From CAZGQY01 sp964528035 (GTDB lineage: Bacteria; Pseudomonadota; Gammaproteobacteria; Methylococcales; UBA1147), in assembly GCA_964528035.1 (NCBI GenBank), contig CAZGQY010000014.1, positions 1-39,841 of the forward strand: a stretch of 39,841 bases of DNA, given 5' to 3'. The translations under genes were made by a program, and so were the position numbers. The notes beneath the pieces were generated by a model. The model was not told where the DNA came from. It saw only the letters and a list, made by a program, of their open reading frames with translations, and made no database searches. Every line of letters starts with the position of its first letter. Within the stretch, counting starts at the first letter, position 1. Below are positions 17,964-26,967 of the stretch, one piece after another.

Positions 17964-17979
17964 TTTAGATCCCCAAATC

Positions 17980-20900
17980 CTATTTATGAATTAAATTCTG
18001 AACATCCTTAAATTCGCTACTGAGTTTAGCATGCAACAAGCGAGCAGTCTTCGCTGCATCCTTGTAGTCCAATCCAGCAACCTGGTCTGACAGAGTCTTT
18101 CCTGTCTCACCGAATAAACCATTAAACAAATACAATAATTCCTGCAAACACGTTTCAGCCTTAAGATTATTACTATCCAGGTTATCGATTAATTGTCCCA
18201 GGGCAAGCATGACTTTTTCTTGATCCAAAGCCGTGGAATCGTCGTACCAATCGACCCAGGCGGAATCCTCTGGTTCTTTAGTGTCGGGAACAAAGCCCAG
18301 TAAACGCATTTCATCCTTGAAGCGCTGGACCTCCTCTTCAATGACTATAAGTAATCCAGAATAGTCGTTATCCGAGCCGGTACACAATAGTTTTTCCAGT
18401 TCACTAATGGTTTCATAGATCCTGACAATACGAAGATTACCCGCAACACCTTTTACCTGATGCGCCAAATCAGCCGCTTGAGAGTAGCTTCCTTCACTTA
18501 TACTGCTTGTTAACCGATCAACCAGATTATGATTTTCGAAATAAAATCTTTGCAAAAGCTGTATAAGCGCCTGCTCATTCCCTGCCAACATTTTCAAAGC
18601 GCTATTTATATCTACCGTCGATAACGATTCAATATGCGGACTTTTGCACTGCGTGTTGAGCTTGGGATTCTCTGATTCCAATGATGCGTCCTGCTGTAAG
18701 TCCTTTTCACGTTTGGCAGTCCATCGAGCAATCGTTGAAAACAAATGCTCAGGATCAATGGGTTTTCCTACATGACCCTGCATACCCGCCTGTTCACATT
18801 TTATTTTCTCCGACTCCATTGCATGAGCTGTCATTGCAATGATGGGTAACCGATCAAAACGCTTTTCTGAACGAATAATTCGGGTAGCCTCAAATCCATC
18901 CATTTCAGGCATTTGCAAATCCATAAAAACCATATCGTAACGATCAGAATTTTTCATGATTCGCTCAACCGCTTGTTGTCCATCGGCAACAATCTCTACG
19001 ATAATACCTTCGGATTCCAGAGTTCGCTGCGCAACCTCCTGATTTATTGTGTTATCTTCAGCGATCAGGACTCGGAGTCCACGAAAATCGGTATCCCCGG
19101 TACAATCCTTTACCAACGGCTGGAGCGCCGCGTTTCCATCGATAGAAAAACTGATCAAAAAAGAAAATTCGCTGCCCTCACCCAGCTCACTGTTAACACT
19201 GATCTCACCACCCATAAGCCCGGTCAAATGTTTACAAATGGTCAGCCCAAGTCCTGTTCCACCATATTGTCGGGTAGTAGAAGCATCGGCCTGAGTAAAA
19301 GAATCAAATATTTTTGTCTGCTGATCTTTAGTCAATCCGATACCCGTGTCTTTGACTAAAAATTTCAATCGAGTCTCTGCTTCCGTAGAATCGACTGACT
19401 CCACTAACAGTATAACTTCGCCATGCTCGGTAAACTTGATCGCGTTATTACACAGGTTAATTAAAATCTGCTCTAATCTGAGCGGATCGCCGATGAGATC
19501 ATGCGGAATATTACTGTCGGATCGAATTAAAAACTCCAGTCCTTTTTCAGCCGCTTTCGGTTCCAACAAATAGCCTACATGCTGTAATACGGATTCCAAC
19601 TGAAAATTAACCTGTTCGATTTTCAGCTTACCCGATTCAATTTTTGAAAAATCCAGAACCCCGTTAATAATTCCAAGCAATAATTCGGATGAAGTTTGTA
19701 CTTTCGTCAAAGTGTCCCTCTGGGCTGAATCCAACTCAGTTTTCACGACCAAGCGGGTCAAGCCAATGATCCCATTGAGCGGTGTGCGTATCTCATGACT
19801 CATATTCGCCAGGAACTCCGCCCGAGCCTGCGCAGACGCTTCTGCAGATTCTTTAGCGACTGCCAATTCTGCTTCGATTTTTTTTGGCGCCGAAATATCC
19901 ATAACCAGACCTTCCCAAACAATATCTCCATTGATTTGCAGTTCAGGTCGCGACGCTGCATGAAACCACTTCCATTCACCCTCTACGGTATTCAGACGTG
20001 CTTCGAAGTTCCACGGTCGCATGGTACGAGCGGATTCCAGAACAGAATCAAGAAACTGTTGCTGAAAATCAGGATGAATGGTTTCGGCAATTGGTGTGGC
20101 GTCATCGACAACATCGGCAGGATCGACACCAAAGATATCCCTACAACCCTGACTCGCGTAGGGGAACGACATTACACCCTCCGGTGTCAGACGAAATGTG
20201 TATATAAAACCGGGAATATTTGAAGCCAAACGCTCGTGACTTGCATTACGCATTTCCAGTTCTGCGCCAATGCGCTTCTGTTCGGTGATATCAATAAAAC
20301 TGACAAGCTGTTGGCTTTCTTTGACCACAACATTCATGCGTATTTGGAACGAAACACCCTCTGAATTAGTAAACTTAAACTCTGTTTCCGTCCGTTTTTC
20401 GTGCAAACACTCCCACACAAAGTGTAAATTATTTTCCCCCAGTGCAAGTATTTGCAAAAACGACTGGCCAATTAAATCCGCCTTACTGCCTGCCAACATC
20501 ACACACATTGCAGGATTGGCGTAGGTGATGTCCCCTAGACGGTTCAGTACACAAACACTGACCCCCAGATCATCCAGAAGGCTGTTCTCACTTGTCGAGG
20601 ACTTATCCTCCTGAATTTCGAAATACAAGCTTTCCGGCCAAATACTAAATTGGGCGAATTCCAAGTCAGACGCTTCTACCAGTGATACACCAGTAGGATA
20701 CTTTAATGATTCTCCACTTCTATTTTGCCAGCTCACAGGGAACGAGAGGATTTGGCGGTCTTGTTTCAATATTGACCACCACTCTGTTTTCCAGCGATCA
20801 ATTTTTAGCGATGGAGCCAATCGCGTAATTTGCTCGCTAAGCAACTCTTTTTGCTCAAAACCAAAAGTTTTACATAGCTTATTGTTCACATAACCGACAA

Positions 20901-21006
20901 TGCCATCCTGATCGACCCAAATACTCAGAATTGGAGATTGATCCAATGCAGCCAACTTAGCCACCAATGTTGGCAAACGTGACCAGGTAGGCGAATCCAT
21001 GCTCAT
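17980..21006 (-). CDS. Hybrid sensor histidine kinase (PAS-PAS-PAS-HK-REC-Hpt)
   Basis: 1008 aa, with no membrane helix, so cytoplasmic. Three PAS-like regions are visible (about 10-125, 140-245 and 255-378). The kinase follows: H-box NMSHEIRTPLNG with His404, N-box with Asn521, DTGIG at 553-557 and GGTGLGL at 582-588. A receiver (about 644-765) has D696 in FMDLQMPEMDG, and an Hpt domain has His849 in AHQVKG. The last ~140 residues are not assigned. It would sense an internal signal and relay phosphate His-Asp-His, probably to the REC-GGDEF protein downstream. The start is 12 bases after the oxygenase stop with no Shine-Dalgarno, suggesting translational coupling. Confidence 0.93.
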   Translation of the reverse strand: MSMDSPTWSRLPTLVAKLAALDQSPILSIWVDQDGIVGYVNNKLCKTFGFEQKELLSEQITRLAPSLKIDRWKTEWWSILKQDRQILSFPVSWQNRSGESLKYPTGVSLVEASDLEFAQFSIWPESLYFEIQEDKSSTSENSLLDDLGVSVCVLNRLGDITYANPAMCVMLAGSKADLIGQSFLQILALGENNLHFVWECLHEKRTETEFKFTNSEGVSFQIRMNVVVKESQQLVSFIDITEQKRIGAELEMRNASHERLASNIPGFIYTFRLTPEGVMSFPYASQGCRDIFGVDPADVVDDATPIAETIHPDFQQQFLDSVLESARTMRPWNFEARLNTVEGEWKWFHAASRPELQINGDIVWEGLVMDISAPKKIEAELAVAKESAEASAQARAEFLANMSHEIRTPLNGIIGLTRLVVKTELDSAQRDTLTKVQTSSELLLGIINGVLDFSKIESGKLKIEQVNFQLESVLQHVGYLLEPKAAEKGLEFLIRSDSNIPHDLIGDPLRLEQILINLCNNAIKFTEHGEVILLVESVDSTEAETRLKFLVKDTGIGLTKDQQTKIFDSFTQADASTTRQYGGTGLGLTICKHLTGLMGGEISVNSELGEGSEFSFLISFSIDGNAALQPLVKDCTGDTDFRGLRVLIAEDNTINQEVAQRTLESEGIIVEIVADGQQAVERIMKNSDRYDMVFMDLQMPEMDGFEATRIIRSEKRFDRLPIIAMTAHAMESEKIKCEQAGMQGHVGKPIDPEHLFSTIARWTAKREKDLQQDASLESENPKLNTQCKSPHIESLSTVDINSALKMLAGNEQALIQLLQRFYFENHNLVDRLTSSISEGSYSQAADLAHQVKGVAGNLRIVRIYETISELEKLLCTGSDNDYSGLLIVIEEEVQRFKDEMRLLGFVPDTKEPEDSAWVDWYDDSTALDQEKVMLALGQLIDNLDSNNLKAETCLQELLYLFNGLFGETGKTLSDQVAGLDYKDAAKTARLLHAKLSSEFKDVQNLIHK

Positions 21007-21018
21007 GAAGAGTTTTAG

Positions 21019-22917
21019 CTAATTCGTATTATCAGGCGAAACATTCAGTGTCGGACGCTGTTTGAATATAACCGGCATCCAGCTATTCATCAAGCCCATT
21101 GCAGTCATCCAGGATGTTACTGCGACGATAAGGCTTAATGTCGTTGCCGTTTCACCCATTGACCACCATAAAAAAAATGCTGCGCTGAAACTAAACACTG
21201 ACACAGCCAGCAATGAAACACAAATACCCAGTGCTGAAAATAATTTACGCCTCCATTGCGTCAATTTCCTGATATGCTGTTCATCCACTCCAGGCTTTCG
21301 AATCCAGGTGGTTGAGTTTAGCGGCACAAAAAATGGTTTGCGCATATATGAGCCGCGCCAACTTTCGACAAGTTCCAAGCTCGCTTCATGAAGCCGATGA
21401 GCGGTCATTCCGCCCAGATGACTGAAACGTTTACTCAGGAATCCCCGCAGACCAAAGAAAACCTGCGCAAGCTTTCCTGCAACTGAATAAAAGGGTCTAC
21501 GCCACCAAACATTAACTTCTTTAATTACATTTTCAGGGATAATGTATGACGCATTTTCCAAGCCAATCTGATTAATCACCATGACTGTGGATACGCGGTG
21601 GGCAAAGCCTGGAAAATGCGGCAAATAATCAGCAAAAAACTGCATTAAAGATTCAGTCAATGCCACTCCATCATGACTGTAACCCGCCTGACGCTTTTGG
21701 ATTAGCGCAAACAGCGCCTCCGCTTCATCCCAATCGTCGGTCAATAATTCATCTTCGATACCCATGATATGGCCGATCACTTTCCACAAATGTAAAAATC
21801 CTTCCTTTTGCTGCCTGCTTATCGGTACGCCCCAGGCATCCAGACATTTTGGGATAATAAAACCAAAAGTTAGCAGGGTATAGGCCAGATCCTCCTGATT
21901 AATAGGTACTCCAAATTTTTCAGAATCCCAGGGTTGTTTTCTTTGGCTTAATGCCTCAGACATTGAATTTGGATTCTTGGCATTGCCATAAGCTTTAAAA
22001 AGTTCTGGAGAAGTCAACATATAACGCATTGAGGCATGCAAAAACCTGACTTTTTTCGCCGCTAAATAACCCTTACCCCAAATATAGCGTGTCGGTTTTT
22101 CGGCCATTTTTTTGATTTCTGCATTGACGGCATCCTTATCCAGGCCCTTTACTTTTGTAGTGGATTCCCTGGAGCAACAATGACCACTTTGTTTCCAGTT
22201 GCCTTTTTTGTCCAGTTTCCGAAGCGCATCGATCAGAAGCCTATTTTCATCGTAATCACTATCTTCAACAATGCTAAGACCACCCGCGTCCATGGTGTCT
22301 GCCAACATCAAACCTGTCTCGTAAATCCGTTGATAAATATATTTGGCATCTTTCAACTTTTCGGATTGATACAAGGCCGGAATGCCATTTTTGATCAAAT
22401 AACATGCTGGCAAACTACCTGAATATAGGGCCGCCAGAACAATTAAGGTATTATCCTGCCATACTTTCGCACCTATTTTGATTTTATCCTCATCCACCCA
22501 ATCTGGAGCAACCATGGGATCAAAATAATCCACCAGATATTCTGGCTTTTTTTGCAATTGTTTCGCCAGTCTGGACTCTTTTACGAACGCCAACTCGGGC
22601 GTTTTCATAATCTGGTCGGCCAATAACAGCATATCGTTATAACCGAGACGCCCAATGGCTTCCTTCGAATCACCGGGTATCACATGCTTAACCATGGCAT
22701 CAACTTCAACATCACCGATTTTTCGAAGAATGTCCAGTCGCTCACTCGTCCAGTTCTTGTTTGCCGTTGCCAATCTAGACTCTTCATTCCTCAAAGCAGA
22801 CAAGATGGAATCGATAATGGGCGTTTGATCAACCTCAATATCTTGCGATCCTGTCTTCTCCATTTGAACACTTTCCTTAATATCTTCTGTTACTTTTTCA
22901 GTCCCCAAACTACTCAT
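21019..22917 (-). CDS. MpaB/rubber-oxygenase-family protein (DUF2236), membrane-anchored
   Basis: 632 aa. The central part (about 275-480) fits the ER-bound oxygenase MpaB / latex-clearing protein (Lcp) haem-oxygenase domain. It has VRFLHASMRYML (His294 in the R-x-x-H motif), INQEDLAYTLLTFGFIIP (339-356) and HLWKVIGHIMGI (376-387). A charged region fills the first ~140 residues. Two membrane helices are predicted near 562-586 and 592-616, so it is probably tethered by its C-terminus. Characterised relatives cleave C=C bonds of isoprenoids oxidatively; the substrate here is unknown. It has a good Shine-Dalgarno (GGAG, 8 bases before ATG) and leads an apparent operon with a sensor kinase and cyclase. 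Confidence 0.78.
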   Translation of the reverse strand: MSSLGTEKVTEDIKESVQMEKTGSQDIEVDQTPIIDSILSALRNEESRLATANKNWTSERLDILRKIGDVEVDAMVKHVIPGDSKEAIGRLGYNDMLLLADQIMKTPELAFVKESRLAKQLQKKPEYLVDYFDPMVAPDWVDEDKIKIGAKVWQDNTLIVLAALYSGSLPACYLIKNGIPALYQSEKLKDAKYIYQRIYETGLMLADTMDAGGLSIVEDSDYDENRLLIDALRKLDKKGNWKQSGHCCSRESTTKVKGLDKDAVNAEIKKMAEKPTRYIWGKGYLAAKKVRFLHASMRYMLTSPELFKAYGNAKNPNSMSEALSQRKQPWDSEKFGVPINQEDLAYTLLTFGFIIPKCLDAWGVPISRQQKEGFLHLWKVIGHIMGIEDELLTDDWDEAEALFALIQKRQAGYSHDGVALTESLMQFFADYLPHFPGFAHRVSTVMVINQIGLENASYIIPENVIKEVNVWWRRPFYSVAGKLAQVFFGLRGFLSKRFSHLGGMTAHRLHEASLELVESWRGSYMRKPFFVPLNSTTWIRKPGVDEQHIRKLTQWRRKLFSALGICVSLLAVSVFSFSAAFFLWWSMGETATTLSLIVAVTSWMTAMGLMNSWMPVIFKQRPTLNVSPDNTN

Positions 22918-23191
22918 CGTTACTCTCCGTTCGCAATTTATACGTCGCTATTCATTGGATTTATAATCCGGGTCCGAATCGTCGGATCCGCAAGTCACCA
23001 GCAAAACTATTAGCACTCAGTTCGAGTAAAAAAGTGCAGAGTTCCCAACAATAAATGACCTGCACCAAACACAGGCAAACAACACAGATAATTCCTACAG
23101 TTAAATGATCACTCAGATTATGCAGCACTCGAATTCGAGGCTACATCCAAAAGAATAGCGTAAACCCTGGATATATCATTAACATAGGGGA

Positions 23192-23235
23192 AATATTGGC
23201 AAAGTTTCGCTCATCCCACTTTGAATGCCAATATT
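23192..23235. repeat. Bulged stem-loop in the oxygenase upstream region
   Basis: AATATTGGCA (23192-23201) pairs perfectly with TGCCAATATT (23226-23235), and an inner AAAGT/ACTTT pair (23201-23205 / 23218-23222) extends the stem past a small bulge. It could be an RNA structure, an operator or the remains of a small transposable element. Confidence 0.5.
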
Positions 23236-23296
23236 CAGGATGGCATCAAATCAGGATTATGATTTAAAAATTAACAATTTTGATGTTGGAACAAAA

Positions 23297-23314
23297 AAAT
23301 CCTGGCCAGGATTT
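23297..23314 (-). terminator. Probable rho-independent terminator after the Uma2 gene
   Basis: Perfect 18-base palindrome AAATCCTGGCCAGGATTT. Read on the minus strand it runs straight into a row of seven T, as expected for an intrinsic terminator, about 270 bases past the Uma2 stop. The loop would be only the central GGCC bases or fewer, which lowers confidence. Confidence 0.5.
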
Positions 23315-23582
23315 GGGAAGACTGGAGAGTCAATGGATTTGTGGCGTTATTTTCATAGTGTTTGAGTTTAAAAACCAACGCACATTAAGAGAATTCATTA
23401 TTTCAGTCAATCAAAATGCCTATGATTGATCTGATTTATTAATATCTCACTCAGCATTTTCAGCGCCTTGTGAAACAACCTTAACCTTTGATAGAAAAGT
23501 GAGCAAATATGAGCTATTTACACAGCTATAAAGTGTAGGTTCTACACAGAATGATAAAGGTGAAAACCCATTCTAACGCCAA

Positions 23583-24050
23583 TTATAGACTCTGTGCATC
23601 CAATGCAATTACACTGTGTTCAGTTACACCTGCGTGGGTAAAAGTAATTATTCGAGCATCCTCATAAACCACCCAGACTTCTTCGGCACCTTTAGCTAAA
23701 TAAAGATCTACTTTTTCAGATATTTCTGTTTTTGAGTTTGATGGAGAAACGATTTCTATACAAATCTCCGGCGCTTTTGGATAAGGTGTTTGATAGTCAA
23801 ATGATTTGATAAACTCATCAGACGCCCAAGCCACATCTGCTACTTTGACTCCATCGGACGTATGAATGGAACATTCAGTAATAACTTCACCTGAAGGCAA
23901 ATTATTAATCAAATTAGCCGCCATCCGGCTTTGTATACGTCCGTGTTTATTTGAAGCCGGACTCATCAAAATCTTGCCAAACTTATTCAGCTCTATCTTG
24001 AAGGGAAGATCTTTTAATATCGGATTATTTACAACCTCGGCCCAGTCCAT
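23583..24050 (-). CDS. Uma2-family (DUF820) restriction-endonuclease-fold protein
   Basis: 155 aa, a little shorter than the usual 180-200. Uma2/DUF820 hallmarks are an N-terminal FKIELNKFGKILMSPAS segment, a HTSDGVKVADVAWAS stretch with the conserved Asp, and PEICIEIVSPSNS followed by KVDLYLAKGAEEVWVV. These are the PD-(D/E)XK-like core residues. The family is abundant in cyanobacteria and scattered elsewhere, often near mobile DNA; its function is not established. GGAG lies 7 bases before the ATG. It is a single gene, with an unrelated fold-back element about 100 bases upstream. Confidence 0.88.
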   Translation of the reverse strand: MDWAEVVNNPILKDLPFKIELNKFGKILMSPASNKHGRIQSRMAANLINNLPSGEVITECSIHTSDGVKVADVAWASDEFIKSFDYQTPYPKAPEICIEIVSPSNSKTEISEKVDLYLAKGAEEVWVVYEDARIITFTHAGVTEHSVIALDAQSL

Positions 24051-24148
24051 ACTGTATCTCCATTGTGATGCCCTACACTCTTAATTTAGTATACTTTCTT
24101 GCATTATAGTGGGCGAGCGTTCGGTTTGGCTATTGGGGGCACAATGCT

Positions 24149-24315
24149 ACTAGTACTCCGTCATTGTTGTATTGGGGAGTAGCTTAGTCGAGAAATGGTC
24201 AGCTGCTAGGCGCACGAGCGCAGGACTAGTCGCACTCATTCAAGCGAGTGCAACAACGCAGATGGCCGCTTATCGGCTGATTCACCCGTCAATACAACTT
24301 TGACGGAGTACTAGT
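24149..24315 (+). mobile_element. Second-family fold-back MITE-like element with 26-bp TIRs
   Basis: A 167-base segment bounded by inverted repeats of 26 bases (24149-24174 and 24290-24315), which begin ACTAGTACTCCGTCA and match except at 2 central positions. A TA lies in each outer TIR end, so a TA target duplication fits. The inside holds a hairpin (GTCGCACTC/GAGTGCAAC) and partly complementary arms. There is no coding capacity. Its sequence is unrelated to the GGAGCGAGG family although size, fold-back layout and TA ends agree, so an IS630/Tc1-like helper is again the simplest inference. Confidence 0.8.
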
Positions 24316-24395
24316 CCGTGCATATACTATAAGCCTGTAATGATCTCACCAACTTCATATACAATTTTTAGTGTTAGGCTTCAGGATAACAATTT

Positions 24396-24473
24396 ATGAA
24401 ATGTTTTAACCACGATCAAAAACAAACTATTAGTATTTGCAAATATTGCTATAAAACAATCGGGAAAAGCTAA
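24396..24473 (+). pseudogene. 25-aa zinc-finger-like mini-ORF, probably a gene remnant
   Basis: The ORF has an AGGA Shine-Dalgarno about 10 bases before its ATG. It encodes MKCFNHDQKQTISICKYCYK and five more residues. The C-x-x-H ... C-x-x-C spacing matches the N-terminus of bacterial B-box-like zinc-ribbon membrane proteins, which usually continue for 100 residues or more. Here a stop comes right after the first C-x-x-C, so it is probably a truncated remnant. A genuine micro-protein cannot be excluded. Confidence 0.4.
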
Positions 24474-24528
24474 CTGGCGGTTTTACAGTTAGTATTTCTA
24501 TTTCCAACACTCCCCACCCCCAAATCAC

Positions 24529-25698
24529 TCACACACAAACAAGTTCGGAATTGATCTTAAGTGAAGATAAAGAGTTGCCAATTTCATCCTTGTAGATGCT
24601 GTTCATAACAATGACCAATTGGGGAGAATTCTGCTGCAATGCTTCTGGAGGTATAACCTGCTGCGCACTGCCCGGTACAAACATTTGATGCTTGTGGGGA
24701 TTTAAGTCAACGACAGACTGTATTCGATTCTTCGAACGCACTGTATTTAGAAAAGTGACTCCTTTTGAGCCACCACCCCATATCACCGCGTTGTGACCCT
24801 TCTCGGCCACTGAAGCGAGTTTTTTGTTCCACGAAGTAACTTTCTCGTTATAATTTTTTTCAAAATTATTTACGTAGCCCGAAAGTTCAGCAAGCATCGC
24901 TTGATCAATCTGGTATTCGCCGTCAATTGAACCCGGCTGAGCCTCTATATAAAGAAACTGTCCACCGAATGACTCACCGACCTCATTAATCGTAAAACCT
25001 GCCATTCTAAATACCGACTCAAGTGAGGTCGGGCTGAAATAAGCACAATGTTCATAAATAAGATCCCAGATTCCAAGATCTTTTAAGGTATAAAGCACAT
25101 TTGGAACTTCGAAATATACCACCGGATTTGCATGCGACTCGAGAGTCTTGCGTATATTTGTTAAAAATTCCAAAGGTTGTTGAATATGTTCGAGTACATG
25201 CCGACAAACCATGAAATCCACATTTTGATGTGCGTAACTCTCATCATAAAAATCGTTTATGAATGTTATGTTCTCAACATTGCCAATGCCGTCACGATCC
25301 TGCTCAACACTTTTATCAAACCCGAACCCCCGGTTGTTGCCCTTGGAACACAACATCGACAAAAAATCGCCTTTGCCGCAACCTATCTCAACAATGTCTT
25401 TTTCACATATCGAATATTTGTCGATCAATCGATTGGCAAGATTATTGGCATATTCGTTAAACAACGGGGAAAAGTGTAATGAATTCTCGTAGGCCTCCGT
25501 GTAATCCATAAGATCCGGGTCAAAAGAGCGGTTAAAGACATGGCCACAGTCTTCACAATAACTTAAATCAATATCTCCTTTTGCAGCATCCAGGGCCTGA
25601 TCAGATGTCGGCCACAACACGTTGCAATAGATTGGTACCTCAGGTAAATGGATAGTATCGACCAGATGACTGGACTGACAAACCGGACATTCTTTCAT
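24529..25698 (-). CDS. SAM-dependent C-methyltransferase-like protein 1
   Basis: 389 aa. An N-terminal zinc-binding domain has cysteine pairs C4/C7 and C48/C51. A class I SAM domain has motif I DIVEIGCGKGDF (101-112), and a C-terminal Rossmann-like domain (VIWGGGSKGV) is as in the sugar C-methyltransferases TylC3/TcaB9. In the segment that carries the presumed catalytic Tyr-x-Glu-His of that family it reads LIYEHCAYFS: Glu216 and His217 are kept but the first Tyr is Ile. Last gene of the rfbF operon, 21 bases after its close paralogue (25720-26910). Probable role: methylation of a nucleotide-linked sugar; substrate unknown. Confidence 0.8.
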   Translation of the reverse strand: MKECPVCQSSHLVDTIHLPEVPIYCNVLWPTSDQALDAAKGDIDLSYCEDCGHVFNRSFDPDLMDYTEAYENSLHFSPLFNEYANNLANRLIDKYSICEKDIVEIGCGKGDFLSMLCSKGNNRGFGFDKSVEQDRDGIGNVENITFINDFYDESYAHQNVDFMVCRHVLEHIQQPLEFLTNIRKTLESHANPVVYFEVPNVLYTLKDLGIWDLIYEHCAYFSPTSLESVFRMAGFTINEVGESFGGQFLYIEAQPGSIDGEYQIDQAMLAELSGYVNNFEKNYNEKVTSWNKKLASVAEKGHNAVIWGGGSKGVTFLNTVRSKNRIQSVVDLNPHKHQMFVPGSAQQVIPPEALQQNSPQLVIVMNSIYKDEIGNSLSSLKINSELVCV

Positions 25699-25719
25699 TA
25701 TTTAACTTCTCGCGGTCAG

Positions 25720-26910
25720 TTATACGGCTACTACTTCGGGTTCTATTCCAAGATTTTTCAAATCCTTGCCAATTTCGTCAACATAGACAGCGTTCATGAC
25801 AATAACAACATCAGGCTTATACTCAGCCAGAAAATCAGGTGATACGATTTTTTGCCCGGTTCCGGACATATAATAACCCTGACGATTCGGGTTAATATCA
25901 ACCACATACTCGACCTTATCGCCAACATCCAATGTCGTCAAAAAGGAAACACCTTTGGATCCCGATCCCCACAATACGACTTTCTTAGCACTACTGGCAT
26001 AACCATCAATGCAATCCTGCCAGAATGCCAGTTTACTGTTGATCCGATCAGGAAAGGAAGCCACGCTTGCCGTTAACGCAGCCAGATCATCTTCTATTTC
26101 AAGATGAGCGTCCGCACTATCGTCACCAACCCTGGGTCTTGCCTCGATTGTCAGATACTGATCTCCATATTCCGTTTCTATATTCAGCACATTGAACCCG
26201 CAGCGCCTGAACAATCGCGCCAGCGAGCCTGGACTAAAGTAAGAACAATGTTCGTAATAGACATCTTCAAAGGCGCACTCATCAAGAATACGTGTCACCT
26301 CGGGAATTTGAAAAAATACGATGGTATCTGGTTTATCTCCAATTGATTTCCTCACCGTTGTCATGAATTCAGAGGTCGGATGGATATGTTCCAGAGTCAT
26401 CTTGCAACACACAAAATCAGCTTTATATTCGGTATATTTTTCAGAATAAAAATCGGTAATGAAATTCACATTCTTTCGTGCCACATCACTGGTCAGACGG
26501 TCTTCCCGGTAGCCAGGATCAAAGCCAACACCCCGATTGTTGCCAAGTTCGCTCAACATAGTGATAAATTCACCCTTACCACAACCGATTTCAAGAACAT
26601 CCTTATCGCGCAGATCGTATCGTTCGACCAGGCGCTCAGCTAATGCATGATGAAACTTGTTAAAAGTTTCCGAGTAACCCTGAGTCTCCTCGTAACGACC
26701 GGAATATTCGGTGAGTTTTGGGTCGAACGCCATATTCGATACAAATCCGCAGTCGGGGCAGAACATCAAGTCGATATCGCCGCGGGGATAAGACTTTGCT
26801 TCATCAGCAGTCGACAATAATATACAACTGTTCGACGGTACTGACTTAAGTGCATAGAATAATTCCATTGAGCCTGTAGAGCAGCTCGGGCAAGTTTTTG
26901 TTTCAGCCAT
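25720..26910 (-). CDS. SAM-dependent C-methyltransferase-like protein 2
   Basis: 396 aa, clearly a tandem paralogue of the next gene, with the same three-part build: zinc pairs C7/C10 and C51/C54, SAM motif DVLEIGCGKGEF (104-115), and a C-terminal VVLWGSGSKGVSFL domain. The catalytic-cluster segment reads VYYEHCSYFS, so Tyr, Glu and His are all present. GGAG precedes the ATG by 12 bases. It follows methyltransferase 3 by 57 bases in the same operon. Probably acts on a CDP- or dTDP-linked keto sugar in surface-glycan synthesis. Confidence 0.82.
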   Translation of the reverse strand: MAETKTCPSCSTGSMELFYALKSVPSNSCILLSTADEAKSYPRGDIDLMFCPDCGFVSNMAFDPKLTEYSGRYEETQGYSETFNKFHHALAERLVERYDLRDKDVLEIGCGKGEFITMLSELGNNRGVGFDPGYREDRLTSDVARKNVNFITDFYSEKYTEYKADFVCCKMTLEHIHPTSEFMTTVRKSIGDKPDTIVFFQIPEVTRILDECAFEDVYYEHCSYFSPGSLARLFRRCGFNVLNIETEYGDQYLTIEARPRVGDDSADAHLEIEDDLAALTASVASFPDRINSKLAFWQDCIDGYASSAKKVVLWGSGSKGVSFLTTLDVGDKVEYVVDINPNRQGYYMSGTGQKIVSPDFLAEYKPDVVIVMNAVYVDEIGKDLKNLGIEPEVVAV

Positions 26911-26967
26911 AATGTTCGTTCACTCCGTTAATTGATGGGTTGCAATCGGCAAATCCTGAGTCTGTTC

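Larger units (their letters stand above)
22918..23582. other. 665-base intergenic region upstream of the oxygenase operon
   Basis: It separates the oxygenase start from the end of the Uma2 gene, both on the minus strand. It must hold the oxygenase promoter; an AT-rich TATAAAT stands about 25-30 bases before that ATG on the minus strand. It also contains a 12-base palindrome CTCGAATTCGAG (23128-23139), a bulged stem-loop (23192-23235) and a terminator-like palindrome (23297-23314). No ORF resembling a gene is seen. Confidence 0.7.
24051..24528. other. 478-base intergenic region with MITE and small ORF
   Basis: It holds the fold-back element 24149-24315, then a 25-codon ORF (24396-24473) on the plus strand and a hairpin CTAACTG/CAGTTAG just after it. 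The rest shows nothing recognisable. Confidence 0.75.

Noticed and set aside
24316..24400. GTTAGGC and AAGCCT half-sites resembling an integron attC core around the mini-ORF
   Set aside because: The opposing core does not match the RYYYAAC rule, there is no cassette array and no integrase gene in the window.
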